Assembly (NCBI GenBank): GCA_031553045.1
Contig: JAVBLZ010000001.1
Span: 259,743-323,742 of the forward strand
DNA length: 64,000 nucleotides
Reading direction: 5' to 3'
Source of the DNA: CALXQW01 sp031553045
GTDB lineage: Bacteria; Verrucomicrobiota; Verrucomicrobiia; Opitutales; Intestinicryptomonadaceae
Shown piece after piece: positions 8,346 to 16,337 of this stretch (position 1 is its first letter; each line of letters begins with the position of its first letter). The notes beneath the pieces were generated by a model. That model ran no database searches. It was not told the origin of the DNA and saw only the letters and a list, made by a program, of their open reading frames with translations. Position numbers and translations under genes: made by a program.

Positions 8346-9139
8346 ATCGCAATGGGTGCTTTAATTGCCGGATGAGGGTTGTAATTTTCTATCAGAAAGT
8401 CCTCATAAACAAAATCTTCAAGAGCCTTGCGCTCAGGATTCAATTTTATTGATGGCAAAGCCTTAGGCTCTCTGGAAAGTTGAAGCGCCACTTGGTCAAA
8501 ATGATTTTTATATATGTGCAAATCTCCGAAAGTGTGCACAAATTCTTTTGCCCTAAGACCGCAAACTTGCGCAACCATGTACGTAAGTATTGCGTAAGAA
8601 GCAATGTTGAATGGCACGCCCAAAAAGAGGTCTGCGCTTCTTTGATAAAGCTGGCAGCTTAAAGTTGAATCTTTACCCACATAAAATTGAAACAAAGCGT
8701 GGCAAGGCGGCAAAGCCATTTTGTCTATTTCGCCGGGATTCCATGCGCATACTATATGCCTTCTGCCGCTTGGGTCTTTCTTAATGCCTTCGACAAGATT
8801 TTTTATCTGGTCTATGTGGCGAGAATCTTTGTCTATCCAATCCCGCCACTGTGCGCCATAGACCCTGCCAAGATTCCCATCTTTGTCCGCCCACTCATCC
8901 CAGATTGAAACCTTGTTATCTTGCAGATATTTCACATTTGTATCGCCCTTCAAGAACCATAAAAGCTCATAAATTATAGAGCGCAAATGCAATTTTTTTG
9001 TGGTCAAAAGCGGGAAAGACTTTTCCAAATCAAACCTTGCCTGTGCGCCAAATACGCCTCTGGTGCCGACGCCTGTCCTATCTTCCCTATCCTCGCCCTG
9101 CTCCATTACGAGCTTTAGTAAATCCAAATACTGCTTCAT
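8342..9139 (-). CDS. thyA: Thymidylate synthase
   Basis: It converts dUMP and methylene-tetrahydrofolate to dTMP and dihydrofolate. At 265 residues it is the standard short bacterial form. It shows the phosphate-binding DREDRTGVGTRGVFG, the folate region LLTTKKLHLRSIIYELLWFLKG, GRVYGAQWRDW, the catalytic cysteine in ALPPCHALFQFYV, LYQRSADLFLGVPFNIASYA and the C-terminal YNPHPAIKAPIAI. It overlaps folA by 4 bp. A tiny membrane ORF ends 2 bp before its ATG. Confidence 0.98.
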   Translation of the reverse strand: MKQYLDLLKLVMEQGEDREDRTGVGTRGVFGAQARFDLEKSFPLLTTKKLHLRSIIYELLWFLKGDTNVKYLQDNKVSIWDEWADKDGNLGRVYGAQWRDWIDKDSRHIDQIKNLVEGIKKDPSGRRHIVCAWNPGEIDKMALPPCHALFQFYVGKDSTLSCQLYQRSADLFLGVPFNIASYAILTYMVAQVCGLRAKEFVHTFGDLHIYKNHFDQVALQLSREPKALPSIKLNPERKALEDFVYEDFLIENYNPHPAIKAPIAI

Positions 9140-9141
9140 AA

Positions 9142-9252
9142 CTAAATACCGAAAATTATCACAAACTGCAAAACAAACATGACAGCCACCAGCGTATAGA
9201 CAAAGACGCTGAATTTACAGACCCTCAATTTTAACTGGTTGTGATTTTTCAT
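9142..9252 (-). CDS. Putative 36-residue single-pass membrane peptide between hemL and thyA
   Basis: An ATG at 9252 opens a 36-codon frame that closes with TAG at 9142-9144, 2 bp before the thyA ATG. The first 14 residues are basic and polar (MKNHNQLKLRVCKF). The remaining 22 are almost wholly hydrophobic (SVFVYTLVAVMFVLQFVIIF), one transmembrane helix with a positive-inside N-terminus. It fills nearly the whole 151-bp gap between two genes of the same orientation, and its stop-start spacing to thyA would allow translational coupling. The ribosome-binding site is poor. I do not recognise a family. Chance cannot be excluded at this length. Confidence 0.45.
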   Translation of the reverse strand: MKNHNQLKLRVCKFSVFVYTLVAVMFVLQFVIIFGI

Positions 9253-9290
9253 ATAATAAAACTTTGTCCTAAACTTCCCACATATCAAGC

Positions 9291-10568
9291 CTAGAAATTT
9301 TCCCTGATTGCTTCCGCAATAATTTCCGCCGCCCTCTCGAGGTCTTGGGCGTCATGCGCCAGCGAAATAAAGCAACTTTCATAGGCGCTTGGCGCTAAAA
9401 ATAGCCCTCTTTTAAGCGCATACTGAAATATTTTTTTGTAGCTTTCAGCGTTGGATTTAAGCGCCTGAGAATAATTGTCAACCCTAGTGTCTGAAAAATA
9501 CATGCTGAATAGTCCGCAGGTATTGGGCAATTGTATTGCGACGCCTCTTTGCTTTGCCGCCTCAGAAATTGCATCCACCATAAATTTTGTTTTTTGCGCC
9601 AGAATTTCATACGGAGAATTTTCCCGTATCATATTCAAAGCCGCAATGCCCGCCGCCATCGCCAGTGGATTCCCGCTAAGCGTGCCTGCCTGATACACCG
9701 CCCCGATAGGCGAAAGATTTTCCATGATTTCTTTTCTGCCCGCAAATGCGCCTACGGGCAAGCCGCCACCTATTATTTTGCCCAGCGCACACAAGTCCGG
9801 CGTTATGTTTTCTTTTGCCTGCACGCCGCCAGATGCAACCCTAAACCCTGTTATAACTTCATCAAAAATAAGCAATGCGCCGGATTTTTTTGTCAGGCTT
9901 TGCAGTGTTTTTAAGAAGTTTTCCTGAGGCAAAATAAGCCCGACATTTGCAGGATAAGGCTCAAGAATTACGGCTGCGGTAAGCTCTCCAAACTCGGCAA
10001 AGTAAGTTTCAAGGGCGTCTATGTCGTTATATTCCAAAACCGTGGTAAGCTCTGCCAACGCCTTGGGTATGCCAGCACTGTCGGGGTTGCCGAATGTCAA
10101 TGCGCCACTGCCCGCCTTCACAAGCAGGCTGTCAACATGTCCGTGATAACAACCAGAAAATTTTACAATCCTATCTCTTTTGGTGAAGCCCCTTGCAAGC
10201 CTTATGCAAGACATTGTAGCCTCAGTGCCGGAATTTACCATGCGCACCATCTCGGCACAGGGTATCATAGAATGTATCAAAGAAGCCATCGTGTATTCAG
10301 CTTCAGACGGAGTGCCAAAGGCGGTTCCGTTTTCCAAAGCCTGAGCTATCGCCGATTTTATGGTTGGGTTTGAATGCCCAAACAATGCGGGGCCCCAAGC
10401 CGAAACAAAGTCTGTAAGCTCCGCATTATCAACCGTGAAAAGCTTTGAGCCTTTTGCCTTCTTTGTAAAAAACGGATTCCCGCCCACGCTTTTAAACGCC
10501 CTGACGGGAGAATTCACCCCCCCTGGGATTATCTTTTTTGACGCTTCAAAAAGTTCTTCAGATTTCAT
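9291..10568 (-). CDS. hemL: Glutamate-1-semialdehyde 2,1-aminomutase
   Basis: This PLP enzyme makes 5-aminolevulinate from glutamate-1-semialdehyde in the C5 heme pathway. At 425 residues it has the typical length. Visible are the N-terminal KKIIPGGVNSPVRAFKSVGG, VNSGTEATMSCIRLARGFTKRDRI, KFSGCYHGHVDSLLVKAGSG, LIFDEVITGFRV, and the PLP-lysine block LGKIIGGGLPVGAFAGRKEIM. The sequence is full and intact. It belongs functionally with hemE and hemN further right in the window, although they are not in one operon. The start ATG at 10568 is 42 bp from the nadE stop. Confidence 0.97.
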   Translation of the reverse strand: MKSEELFEASKKIIPGGVNSPVRAFKSVGGNPFFTKKAKGSKLFTVDNAELTDFVSAWGPALFGHSNPTIKSAIAQALENGTAFGTPSEAEYTMASLIHSMIPCAEMVRMVNSGTEATMSCIRLARGFTKRDRIVKFSGCYHGHVDSLLVKAGSGALTFGNPDSAGIPKALAELTTVLEYNDIDALETYFAEFGELTAAVILEPYPANVGLILPQENFLKTLQSLTKKSGALLIFDEVITGFRVASGGVQAKENITPDLCALGKIIGGGLPVGAFAGRKEIMENLSPIGAVYQAGTLSGNPLAMAAGIAALNMIRENSPYEILAQKTKFMVDAISEAAKQRGVAIQLPNTCGLFSMYFSDTRVDNYSQALKSNAESYKKIFQYALKRGLFLAPSAYESCFISLAHDAQDLERAAEIIAEAIRENF

Positions 10569-10610
10569 GGAAACACTCGGTTAAAATTATAGATAAACAA
10601 AAATATCACA

Positions 10611-12284
10611 TTAAAATTTTCTTGCCAAGGGCATACGTCTGCCTGCGCCAAATGCGCATTTTGAAACCTTAATACAGATTGGCAACTGGCTGCGCTTATA
10701 TTCGCTCATCTCTACTTTTCGGACAATTTCCAGCACGATGTCCAAATCAAAACCCCTCGCAACGATTTCAGAAATAGATAATTTTTCTTCTATATAAAGC
10801 CGCAGAACTTCATCCAAGACACCGTATGGCGGAAGGCTGTCTTGATCGCACTGGCCTTCCCTAAGTTCTGCGCTTGGGGCTTTGTCTATGGTGTTTTGCG
10901 GTATGAGTTCTTTGCAGGATTTTTGATTTATGTAGTTTGAAAGTTCATAAACTTGCGTCTTATATAAATCCGCTATCGGCGCAAGCGCACCGCAGGTATC
11001 TCCATAAAGAGTGCAGTAGCCGACCGCCGCTTCGCTTTTATTGCCGCAAGTTAAAAGCATCATTCCAAATTTATTGCTAAGCGCCATCAATGCCAAGCCC
11101 CTTGCCCTGCTTTGCAAATTTTCTTCGGTAACGTCGCTTTCATAACCCGCAAAAGCCTCTGAAAGCGCTGCAGTAGCGCCCTCAACTATGGGCGCAATAG
11201 ACACTGTCAAAAACTTTGCGCCGTAATTTTTTGCAAGCAACTTTGCATCCGCCTTGCTGTGCTCGCTGGAAATTTTTGAAGGCAAAGAAACGCACAAGAC
11301 ATTCTCCGCACCCAAAGCCTCCACCGCAAGGGCGGCGACAAGTGCGGAATCTATCCCGCCGCTTAAACCAAGCAAAACTTTTTTAAAACCGCACTTTTCA
11401 ACAAAATCTTTGAGCCCCAAAACCAGAGCGTCATGCAAATCGGCAATAGAATTGTAGTCGGCAAAGTCTCCCTCATTTTCAGAAATATTGAAAGGGTCTA
11501 AAACCAAAAAATCCTCCTGAAATTTTTTAAGAACCTTTGACGCCGCTTTGCCCGCAACTTCTTTGCCGACAAATACGCCACTACCGCCCGCATAAATTAC
11601 GCCGTCATTGCCGCCCACCAAATTACACCACACAAGCGGAACGCCCAAATAGTCGGAAACTTTCTCCAGCATTGCGCCAGACTTTCTGACATTGTCGTTA
11701 GAGGTTGAAAATACGCTTGCGGAAATATTTACAAGCAAATCAAAGGCTTTTTTTTCAGACGCAAAATTTAGGCTGTGCAAATGTTGCAAAGGTTTAAACC
11801 CAGTGTATCTGGAGGAGGTTGAGACATCTTCCAAAGACCATATGTCTTCGCAAATTGTGATGGCTATTTTTTTGTCTTTAAAGGGGACTATCAAAATATC
11901 CGAGCCGCTATCCGTGAATCTGGGTTCATCGGCAATGTCATAGTCTGGCAGTAAAACTTTATCGTAGATGTGCTTAATTTTGCCACCTTCAATCCAGACT
12001 GCGCTGTTGAATGCGCCCCTAGATTTCCCGCTTGGGCGCAATACCCCCAAGAGGCAGGGCAGTTTGAGCTTGGGCGCAAGCTCCTCCAAAGCAGACCAGC
12101 TTTTTTCCAAAAAATTTTTATCTAACGCCAAATCTTTGACGCCAAAACCTGTCAGAGAAAGTTCTGCAAATACGGCAAAGTCCGCCCCCTTGTTGTGAAG
12201 CTCAAGGCAAGATTGCTCTATTTTTTTTGAATTGCCGATAAAATCCGCCGCCCTTGTATTAATTTGTGCAATGCCAACTTTCAT
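10611..12284 (-). CDS. nadE: Glutamine-hydrolysing NAD+ synthase
   Basis: This two-domain cytosolic enzyme amidates nicotinate adenine dinucleotide using ammonia channelled from glutamine. Residues 1 to about 260 are a nitrilase-type amidase whose triad is recognisable: Glu in FAVFAELSLTGFG, Lys in YDKVLLPDYDIADEPRFT, Cys in AITICEDIWS. From about 285 comes the synthetase with the ATP P-loop LLGLSGGIDSALVAALAVEAL. Next are QSRARGLALMALSNKFGMML, the NAD-site TCGNKSEAAVGYCTLYGD and the closing YKRSQLPICIKVS. The length of 557 is normal for the two-domain form. It lies downstream of the TPR gene but is separated from it by a terminator. Confidence 0.96.
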   Translation of the reverse strand: MKVGIAQINTRAADFIGNSKKIEQSCLELHNKGADFAVFAELSLTGFGVKDLALDKNFLEKSWSALEELAPKLKLPCLLGVLRPSGKSRGAFNSAVWIEGGKIKHIYDKVLLPDYDIADEPRFTDSGSDILIVPFKDKKIAITICEDIWSLEDVSTSSRYTGFKPLQHLHSLNFASEKKAFDLLVNISASVFSTSNDNVRKSGAMLEKVSDYLGVPLVWCNLVGGNDGVIYAGGSGVFVGKEVAGKAASKVLKKFQEDFLVLDPFNISENEGDFADYNSIADLHDALVLGLKDFVEKCGFKKVLLGLSGGIDSALVAALAVEALGAENVLCVSLPSKISSEHSKADAKLLAKNYGAKFLTVSIAPIVEGATAALSEAFAGYESDVTEENLQSRARGLALMALSNKFGMMLLTCGNKSEAAVGYCTLYGDTCGALAPIADLYKTQVYELSNYINQKSCKELIPQNTIDKAPSAELREGQCDQDSLPPYGVLDEVLRLYIEEKLSISEIVARGFDLDIVLEIVRKVEMSEYKRSQLPICIKVSKCAFGAGRRMPLARKF

Positions 12285-12331
12285 AAGATTTTCAAAGCAG
12301 AATAATCTGAAATTTTATGCGCTTAGACAAT

Positions 12332-12374
12332 AAAAAAATCCGCACTTGTGCAAGTATGCCGTGCGGATTTTTTG
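12332..12374 (-). terminator. Rho-independent terminator downstream of the TPR gene
   Basis: The perfect stem ATCCGCAC/GTGCGGAT, flanked by A-runs on the left and T-runs on the right, would work on the minus strand. It sits about 40 bp past the TPR-protein stop at 12415 and before nadE. The symmetrical flanks could also stop readthrough in the other direction. Confidence 0.8.
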
Positions 12375-12414
12375 CCAGATTAAATGCGGATAAAAATGGG
12401 ACTAATTTAAGCTG

Positions 12415-13863
12415 TTACTTTTTTTCGTAGAAGCTGTTAATTTTTGCGGCAACGTCTTTGTAATTGATGTCGCCCTTATAAATTTCTTTGTATTCTTCTA
12501 TCGCCTTTGCCCTGTCGCCCATGATTTCATAAGCGGCGGCGAGTTCATAGATAATTTCTTTTTTGGTGTCTCCGGAAATGCCGACAGATTCTTTTTTTGC
12601 CGTCAAGAATTGGTCAACAGCCATATCGTATTTTTTACCAATCATGAACGCTTTGCCCAGACCAAGCAAAGACTGCAAACGCACCTTGGGGCTGCGCTGG
12701 GAAAGCTGGAATTGGCCGATAGCTTCATCAACTGCGCCGTCCTCAAAAAGCAGGACACCAAGAGTGTATCTATAATTGAAGTCGTTGGGATAACGCTCAA
12801 CCATTGCTTTTGCGGTTGCCAATTTAAACACCCTGACTTCCGCCTTCAAAGTTTCCAACTTGGATTTTGCCGCTTCATCATTTGGGTTAGATTCCAAAGC
12901 TTTGTTGCAAACCGTAATTTGCTGGTCTTTATCTGAAACAATCAAATCTTGCTCAAGCTTTTCAAGAGCGGTATCGCCCTTGCCCATTGGCAAAGCCCTT
13001 GCCTGTTTAACATAGTCAACCGCTTCAGAAAAACGCCCCAACTGCTTAAGATTTGAAGCAATGTCTCTATAAAGGTTGATATTTTCAAGGTCATTCCCAA
13101 TTTCAACTTTAAGGCGTTCAACATTTTGGTTGAGGGTATCGGCATCATTCACAAGGCGTGCCGCCTTTTCAAGATTTGCCGCATTATCGGCATCTTTAAC
13201 TTTGCTTCTGAAGTCGCTATCGTCGCCCTCTTTCCAAGAATTGCTCATGGTTTTTATGACCGCCGCCTCTTTCAAGATAGCCTGCGCCTCATTATTTGAA
13301 GGGTCTTTGCTCATGATGAGGGAAACCAAGCGCACAGCATCGTCGGCCTGCTTGTTTTTAAGGTAGATTTTACAAAGCTCTATCAAAACTTTTACGTTGC
13401 CAGGTTCCGCCGCAGCAACCGCAGAATAAAGGTCTGTGGCGGTTTGATTCAAGCCCAATGAGGATGCCGCCTCTGCCATAACTTTGATTACGGGCGTATT
13501 CAAAGGGCATTGTGTCAAGAGTTTTTCACCCTCAGCAAGCACTTCTTTTTGCTTGCCTTTGGAAACCATCTTCTTGGCTTTTGAAGCAAAGATAGAACCG
13601 CTAAGCTTTGCCAAAAAGACAGAAACAGGATTGCCCTTGCCGAACTTTGCCCTTTGCGCCTTGCGCAAAATTTTGCGGACTTCTGCGCATGAAGGCTCTT
13701 TAGAGAGTATGTTCAAGCATACGTTGATTGCGTAACTTGGGTCTTTATCTATGGATTTTTCTGCGGTTTCCACCTGTTTAATGAGGCGTGGATCAAGGTC
13801 TTTAAGCAAGACCTCCTTTATTTGTGGTGTTTCCGCCGTTGTCGATTCTGGTTTTTCTGCCAT
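12415..13863 (-). CDS. Tetratricopeptide-repeat protein, cytoplasmic
   Basis: The protein is 482 residues with repeated TPR-like helical pairs. Examples are TDLYSAVAAAEPGNVKVLIELCKIYLKNKQADDAVRL (written here in parts: LYSAVAAAEPGNVKVLIEL then CKIYLKNKQADDAVRL), NLEKAARLVNDAD, DIASNLKQLGRFSEAVDYVKQA and LLFEDGAVDEAIGQFQLSQ. It ends with AYEIMGDRAKAIEEYKEIYKG. No signal peptide or transmembrane segment is seen. The N-terminus is acidic and flexible (MAEKPESTTAETPQIKEVLL). TPR arrays usually hold protein partners; no catalytic domain is present and no partner can be named. It is a single-gene unit with a terminator at 12332-12374, and glmM ends 72 bp upstream of its start. Confidence 0.85.
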   Translation of the reverse strand: MAEKPESTTAETPQIKEVLLKDLDPRLIKQVETAEKSIDKDPSYAINVCLNILSKEPSCAEVRKILRKAQRAKFGKGNPVSVFLAKLSGSIFASKAKKMVSKGKQKEVLAEGEKLLTQCPLNTPVIKVMAEAASSLGLNQTATDLYSAVAAAEPGNVKVLIELCKIYLKNKQADDAVRLVSLIMSKDPSNNEAQAILKEAAVIKTMSNSWKEGDDSDFRSKVKDADNAANLEKAARLVNDADTLNQNVERLKVEIGNDLENINLYRDIASNLKQLGRFSEAVDYVKQARALPMGKGDTALEKLEQDLIVSDKDQQITVCNKALESNPNDEAAKSKLETLKAEVRVFKLATAKAMVERYPNDFNYRYTLGVLLFEDGAVDEAIGQFQLSQRSPKVRLQSLLGLGKAFMIGKKYDMAVDQFLTAKKESVGISGDTKKEIIYELAAAYEIMGDRAKAIEEYKEIYKGDINYKDVAAKINSFYEKK

Positions 13864-13935
13864 GTTGTCAAGTAATTCTAATTGTGAATAGTTATTAAAT
13901 AAAAGTAGTGAATCTAGAGTACAATAAAGGCGGAC

Positions 13936-15261
13936 TTACTGCAAGTCATTTTCTACGCCATTTTTTAACAGCGCAAAACACTCCTCATTTAATGCCTCAG
14001 ACGGGCTTTCCACAAGCAGGCGTATTTTATTTTCCGTACCTGAATAGCGCACCAAAATTCTACCTTTATCTTTAAGCATTTCTTCACATTTTGCCATTGC
14101 TTTTGAAAGCGTTGGCGTTTGTTCAAGGGGCGTTTTACGCACAACTTTTATCGCAGACTGACAGATAGGATAGAGTTTTACAACCTGCCTTAATTCAGAA
14201 AGCGGTTTTTTAGACCTTATTAGTATGGAAAGCAATTTTATTGCCGCAGCCAGACCGTCGCCGCAGGGCGATATGTCTGAAAATATGTAGTGCCCAGAAT
14301 TTTCCCCACCCATATTGCAGGAATTTTCAATCATCATCTGCATTACCAATCTGTCGCCAATACCGCTTCTTAGAGTCTTGATACCCCTCTTTGCAAGCGC
14401 TTCATCCAAGCCAAGGTTAGATTGCAAAGTAGTTACGATTGCTTTCGACGAAAGCTCATTTGCATCATCGCAGGCAAAGGCAATTAGCCCCATAACTTCT
14501 TCACCGGAAACTATGGAAGACTTTTCGTCGCAGACAACAAGCCTATCGCCGTCGCCGTCGTGAGCAAAGCCTATTGATGCGCCCACTTTTGCGCACATTT
14601 GCTGCATAGCCTCTGCGTGTTCGCTACCAACTTCAAAATTAATATTTTTGCCGTCGGGGGCTGCGCCTATCTCATAAAGTTCCGCGCCATAGCCCTTCAA
14701 CACTTCAGAGCTTATACCCACAGTGCCGCCATGCGCCATGTCTAAAACAACCTTCATACCCTTAAGACAACCCGCAGGCAAAAGCGTAAGCATGTGTGCT
14801 ATGTATTTTGCCTTTGCGCTTGTGTCTTTTACGATTTTTGCAGCCGCCAGACTTGAAGCAAAAGCGGGCGGGGTATCCACATATTTTTCTATTTCAAGCT
14901 GAGTATCATCATCGATTTTATGCGCCTTATGGTCAAAAAACTTTATGCCGTTGTCCGTATAAGGATTGTGGGATGCGGTAATCATGACGCCCAAAGCAGC
15001 CCCGGCCACGCGCGTACCATACGCCAAAAGCGGCGTAGAAACCGTGCCCATATCTATAATTTCCACATTGCGCGCACCCTTGCAGAATGCGTTTTTAAGA
15101 ACTTCACTCGAAGCCCTTGTGTCGCCGCCAATGACTATTTTTTTGTTTTCTTTGCCATTCAGATAGCAGGAAGCCGACAGGCCCAGTTTTTCAAAAAAGG
15201 CCTCATTTATTTTATCGTCGCCAAACTGACCACGAATACCGTCTGTACCGAAGTATTTCAT
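13936..15261 (-). CDS. glmM: Phosphoglucosamine mutase
   Basis: It interconverts glucosamine-6-phosphate and glucosamine-1-phosphate for UDP-GlcNAc, peptidoglycan and LPS. At 441 residues it is close to family length. It starts MKYFGTDGIRGQFGDD. The phosphoserine loop is MITASHNPYTDNGIKFF, the Mg site is AHDGDGDRLVVCDE, the sugar-binding loop is MGGENSGHYIFSD, and the C-terminal phosphate loop is RILVRYSGTENKIRLLVE. It is the last of a leftward run lptD-scpA-ORF79-glmM with tight spacing (1 bp to ORF79). The grouping of LPS assembly and amino-sugar synthesis fits envelope growth. Confidence 0.96.
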   Translation of the reverse strand: MKYFGTDGIRGQFGDDKINEAFFEKLGLSASCYLNGKENKKIVIGGDTRASSEVLKNAFCKGARNVEIIDMGTVSTPLLAYGTRVAGAALGVMITASHNPYTDNGIKFFDHKAHKIDDDTQLEIEKYVDTPPAFASSLAAAKIVKDTSAKAKYIAHMLTLLPAGCLKGMKVVLDMAHGGTVGISSEVLKGYGAELYEIGAAPDGKNINFEVGSEHAEAMQQMCAKVGASIGFAHDGDGDRLVVCDEKSSIVSGEEVMGLIAFACDDANELSSKAIVTTLQSNLGLDEALAKRGIKTLRSGIGDRLVMQMMIENSCNMGGENSGHYIFSDISPCGDGLAAAIKLLSILIRSKKPLSELRQVVKLYPICQSAIKVVRKTPLEQTPTLSKAMAKCEEMLKDKGRILVRYSGTENKIRLLVESPSEALNEECFALLKNGVENDLQ

Positions 15262-15262
15262 A

Positions 15263-15502
15263 TTATTTTCTAGGTAAATTGTTTTTAATTATATCCGACA
15301 ATTCTTTTGGTGAAGCCTCATCGAGGTCTTTACCTTTGCGTTTTAAAGTTTCAAAAGTTTTGATTACGGTTTCCGTCATCAAATCATGTGTTTCTTCAGT
15401 GCCGCCCATTATGGAAAATCTCTCCGCATTGGTGATGCGTTTTTCACCGTCAGAGTCTAAACCCAGACCCAACAAATGAGATTTTTGTTTTTTATTTTTC
15501 AT
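15263..15502 (-). CDS. 79-residue protein overlapping scpA, function unknown
   Basis: A longer reading of this frame would run back to 15580 inside scpA. The ATG at 15502 is preferred because it overlaps the scpA stop by only 11 bp, as expected for coupled genes. The product is hydrophilic and probably helical, with a basic start (MKNKKQKSHLLGLGLDSDGE), TNAERFSIMGGTEETHDLM, and a basic C-terminus ending KNNLPRK. There is no signal peptide or membrane segment. It lies between scpA (overlap) and glmM (1 bp), so it is almost certainly co-expressed. I do not recognise a named family. Confidence 0.75.
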   Translation of the reverse strand: MKNKKQKSHLLGLGLDSDGEKRITNAERFSIMGGTEETHDLMTETVIKTFETLKRKGKDLDEASPKELSDIIKNNLPRK

Positions 15503-16334
15503 CTTCCTCAGATAATGCCAAAGCCGCTTTCTGGTAAGATTCATCATCTTCAGAAAGCTCTGCCGAAGCTTCTTCTTCATCTATAACTTCGCAATAAATT
15601 TCATCAAAACTTGCGCTTTGTTCAAGCTTTAAGCGGCGCAATCTTGTAAGTTCAAGCATTGCAAAAAATGTTGCCACAACGGCGGGCAAATTGCCATTCA
15701 AACTTTCCACCAAGTTTGTGAAAGTGAAAGTTTTTTCTTTTTGAGACAAGATAAACTCCATCCTGTCAGCCACAGATATATTTTCATCCGTGATTTCACC
15801 CTGCACCAATTTTTCCGAAAGGCGGCGCAAGACGGTGTTGAAAGTGTTCCAAAGTTCCATCCTATCGACGGGTTTTATTGGTCTGTCGTCAGTTTTTTCT
15901 TTTTCTACGAGGTATCTGTCCAAATAATTTTGCCTATGCAAAATCAAATCTTCCAGAAGGCCTGCGCCCTGCTTGATTTTTTGGTATTCTAAAAGTTGTT
16001 CAACAAGCTCCCACCTTGGGTCTGTATCTTCATCATCTTCCGCTTTGGCGGAAACTTGTTCATCGAGGGGCAAAAGCATGCGGCTTTTGATATACATCAA
16101 GGTTGCCGCCATGACAAAAAATTCACCCGCAATTTCCAAAGACATATTCTCCATAGCCCTAAGCACGCCCAAATACTGCTTTGTAACCTGCTCAATGGGT
16201 ATGTCGTAAATGTCTATTTCATTTTTTTTGATGAGAAACAAAAGCAAATCAAGAGGCCCTTCAAATATGTTGAGCTTCACATTCATATCGGACAAATCCG
16301 CAATGTTTTGGCTTTTTGTTTCCGTATCTGACAT
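15492..16334 (-). CDS. scpA: Segregation and condensation protein A (kleisin)
   Basis: This is the kleisin subunit that bridges SMC heads with ScpB in chromosome organisation. Of its 280 residues, the typical N-terminal block VKLNIFEGPLDLLLFLIKKNEIDIYDIPIEQVTKQYL is visible in parts, such as FEGPLDLLLFLIKKNEIDIY at about residues 19-38. It is followed by MAATLMYIKSRMLLP. The C-terminal winged-helix region includes VVATFFAMLELTRLRRLKLE, and the very end is acidic (Glu/Asp-rich). No scpB lies in the window; in many genomes it follows scpA directly, but here ORF79 does. It starts 3 bp after the lptD stop. Confidence 0.94.
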   Translation of the reverse strand: MSDTETKSQNIADLSDMNVKLNIFEGPLDLLLFLIKKNEIDIYDIPIEQVTKQYLGVLRAMENMSLEIAGEFFVMAATLMYIKSRMLLPLDEQVSAKAEDDEDTDPRWELVEQLLEYQKIKQGAGLLEDLILHRQNYLDRYLVEKEKTDDRPIKPVDRMELWNTFNTVLRRLSEKLVQGEITDENISVADRMEFILSQKEKTFTFTNLVESLNGNLPAVVATFFAMLELTRLRRLKLEQSASFDEIYCEVIDEEEASAELSEDDESYQKAALALSEEDEK

Positions 16335-16337
16335 TTT

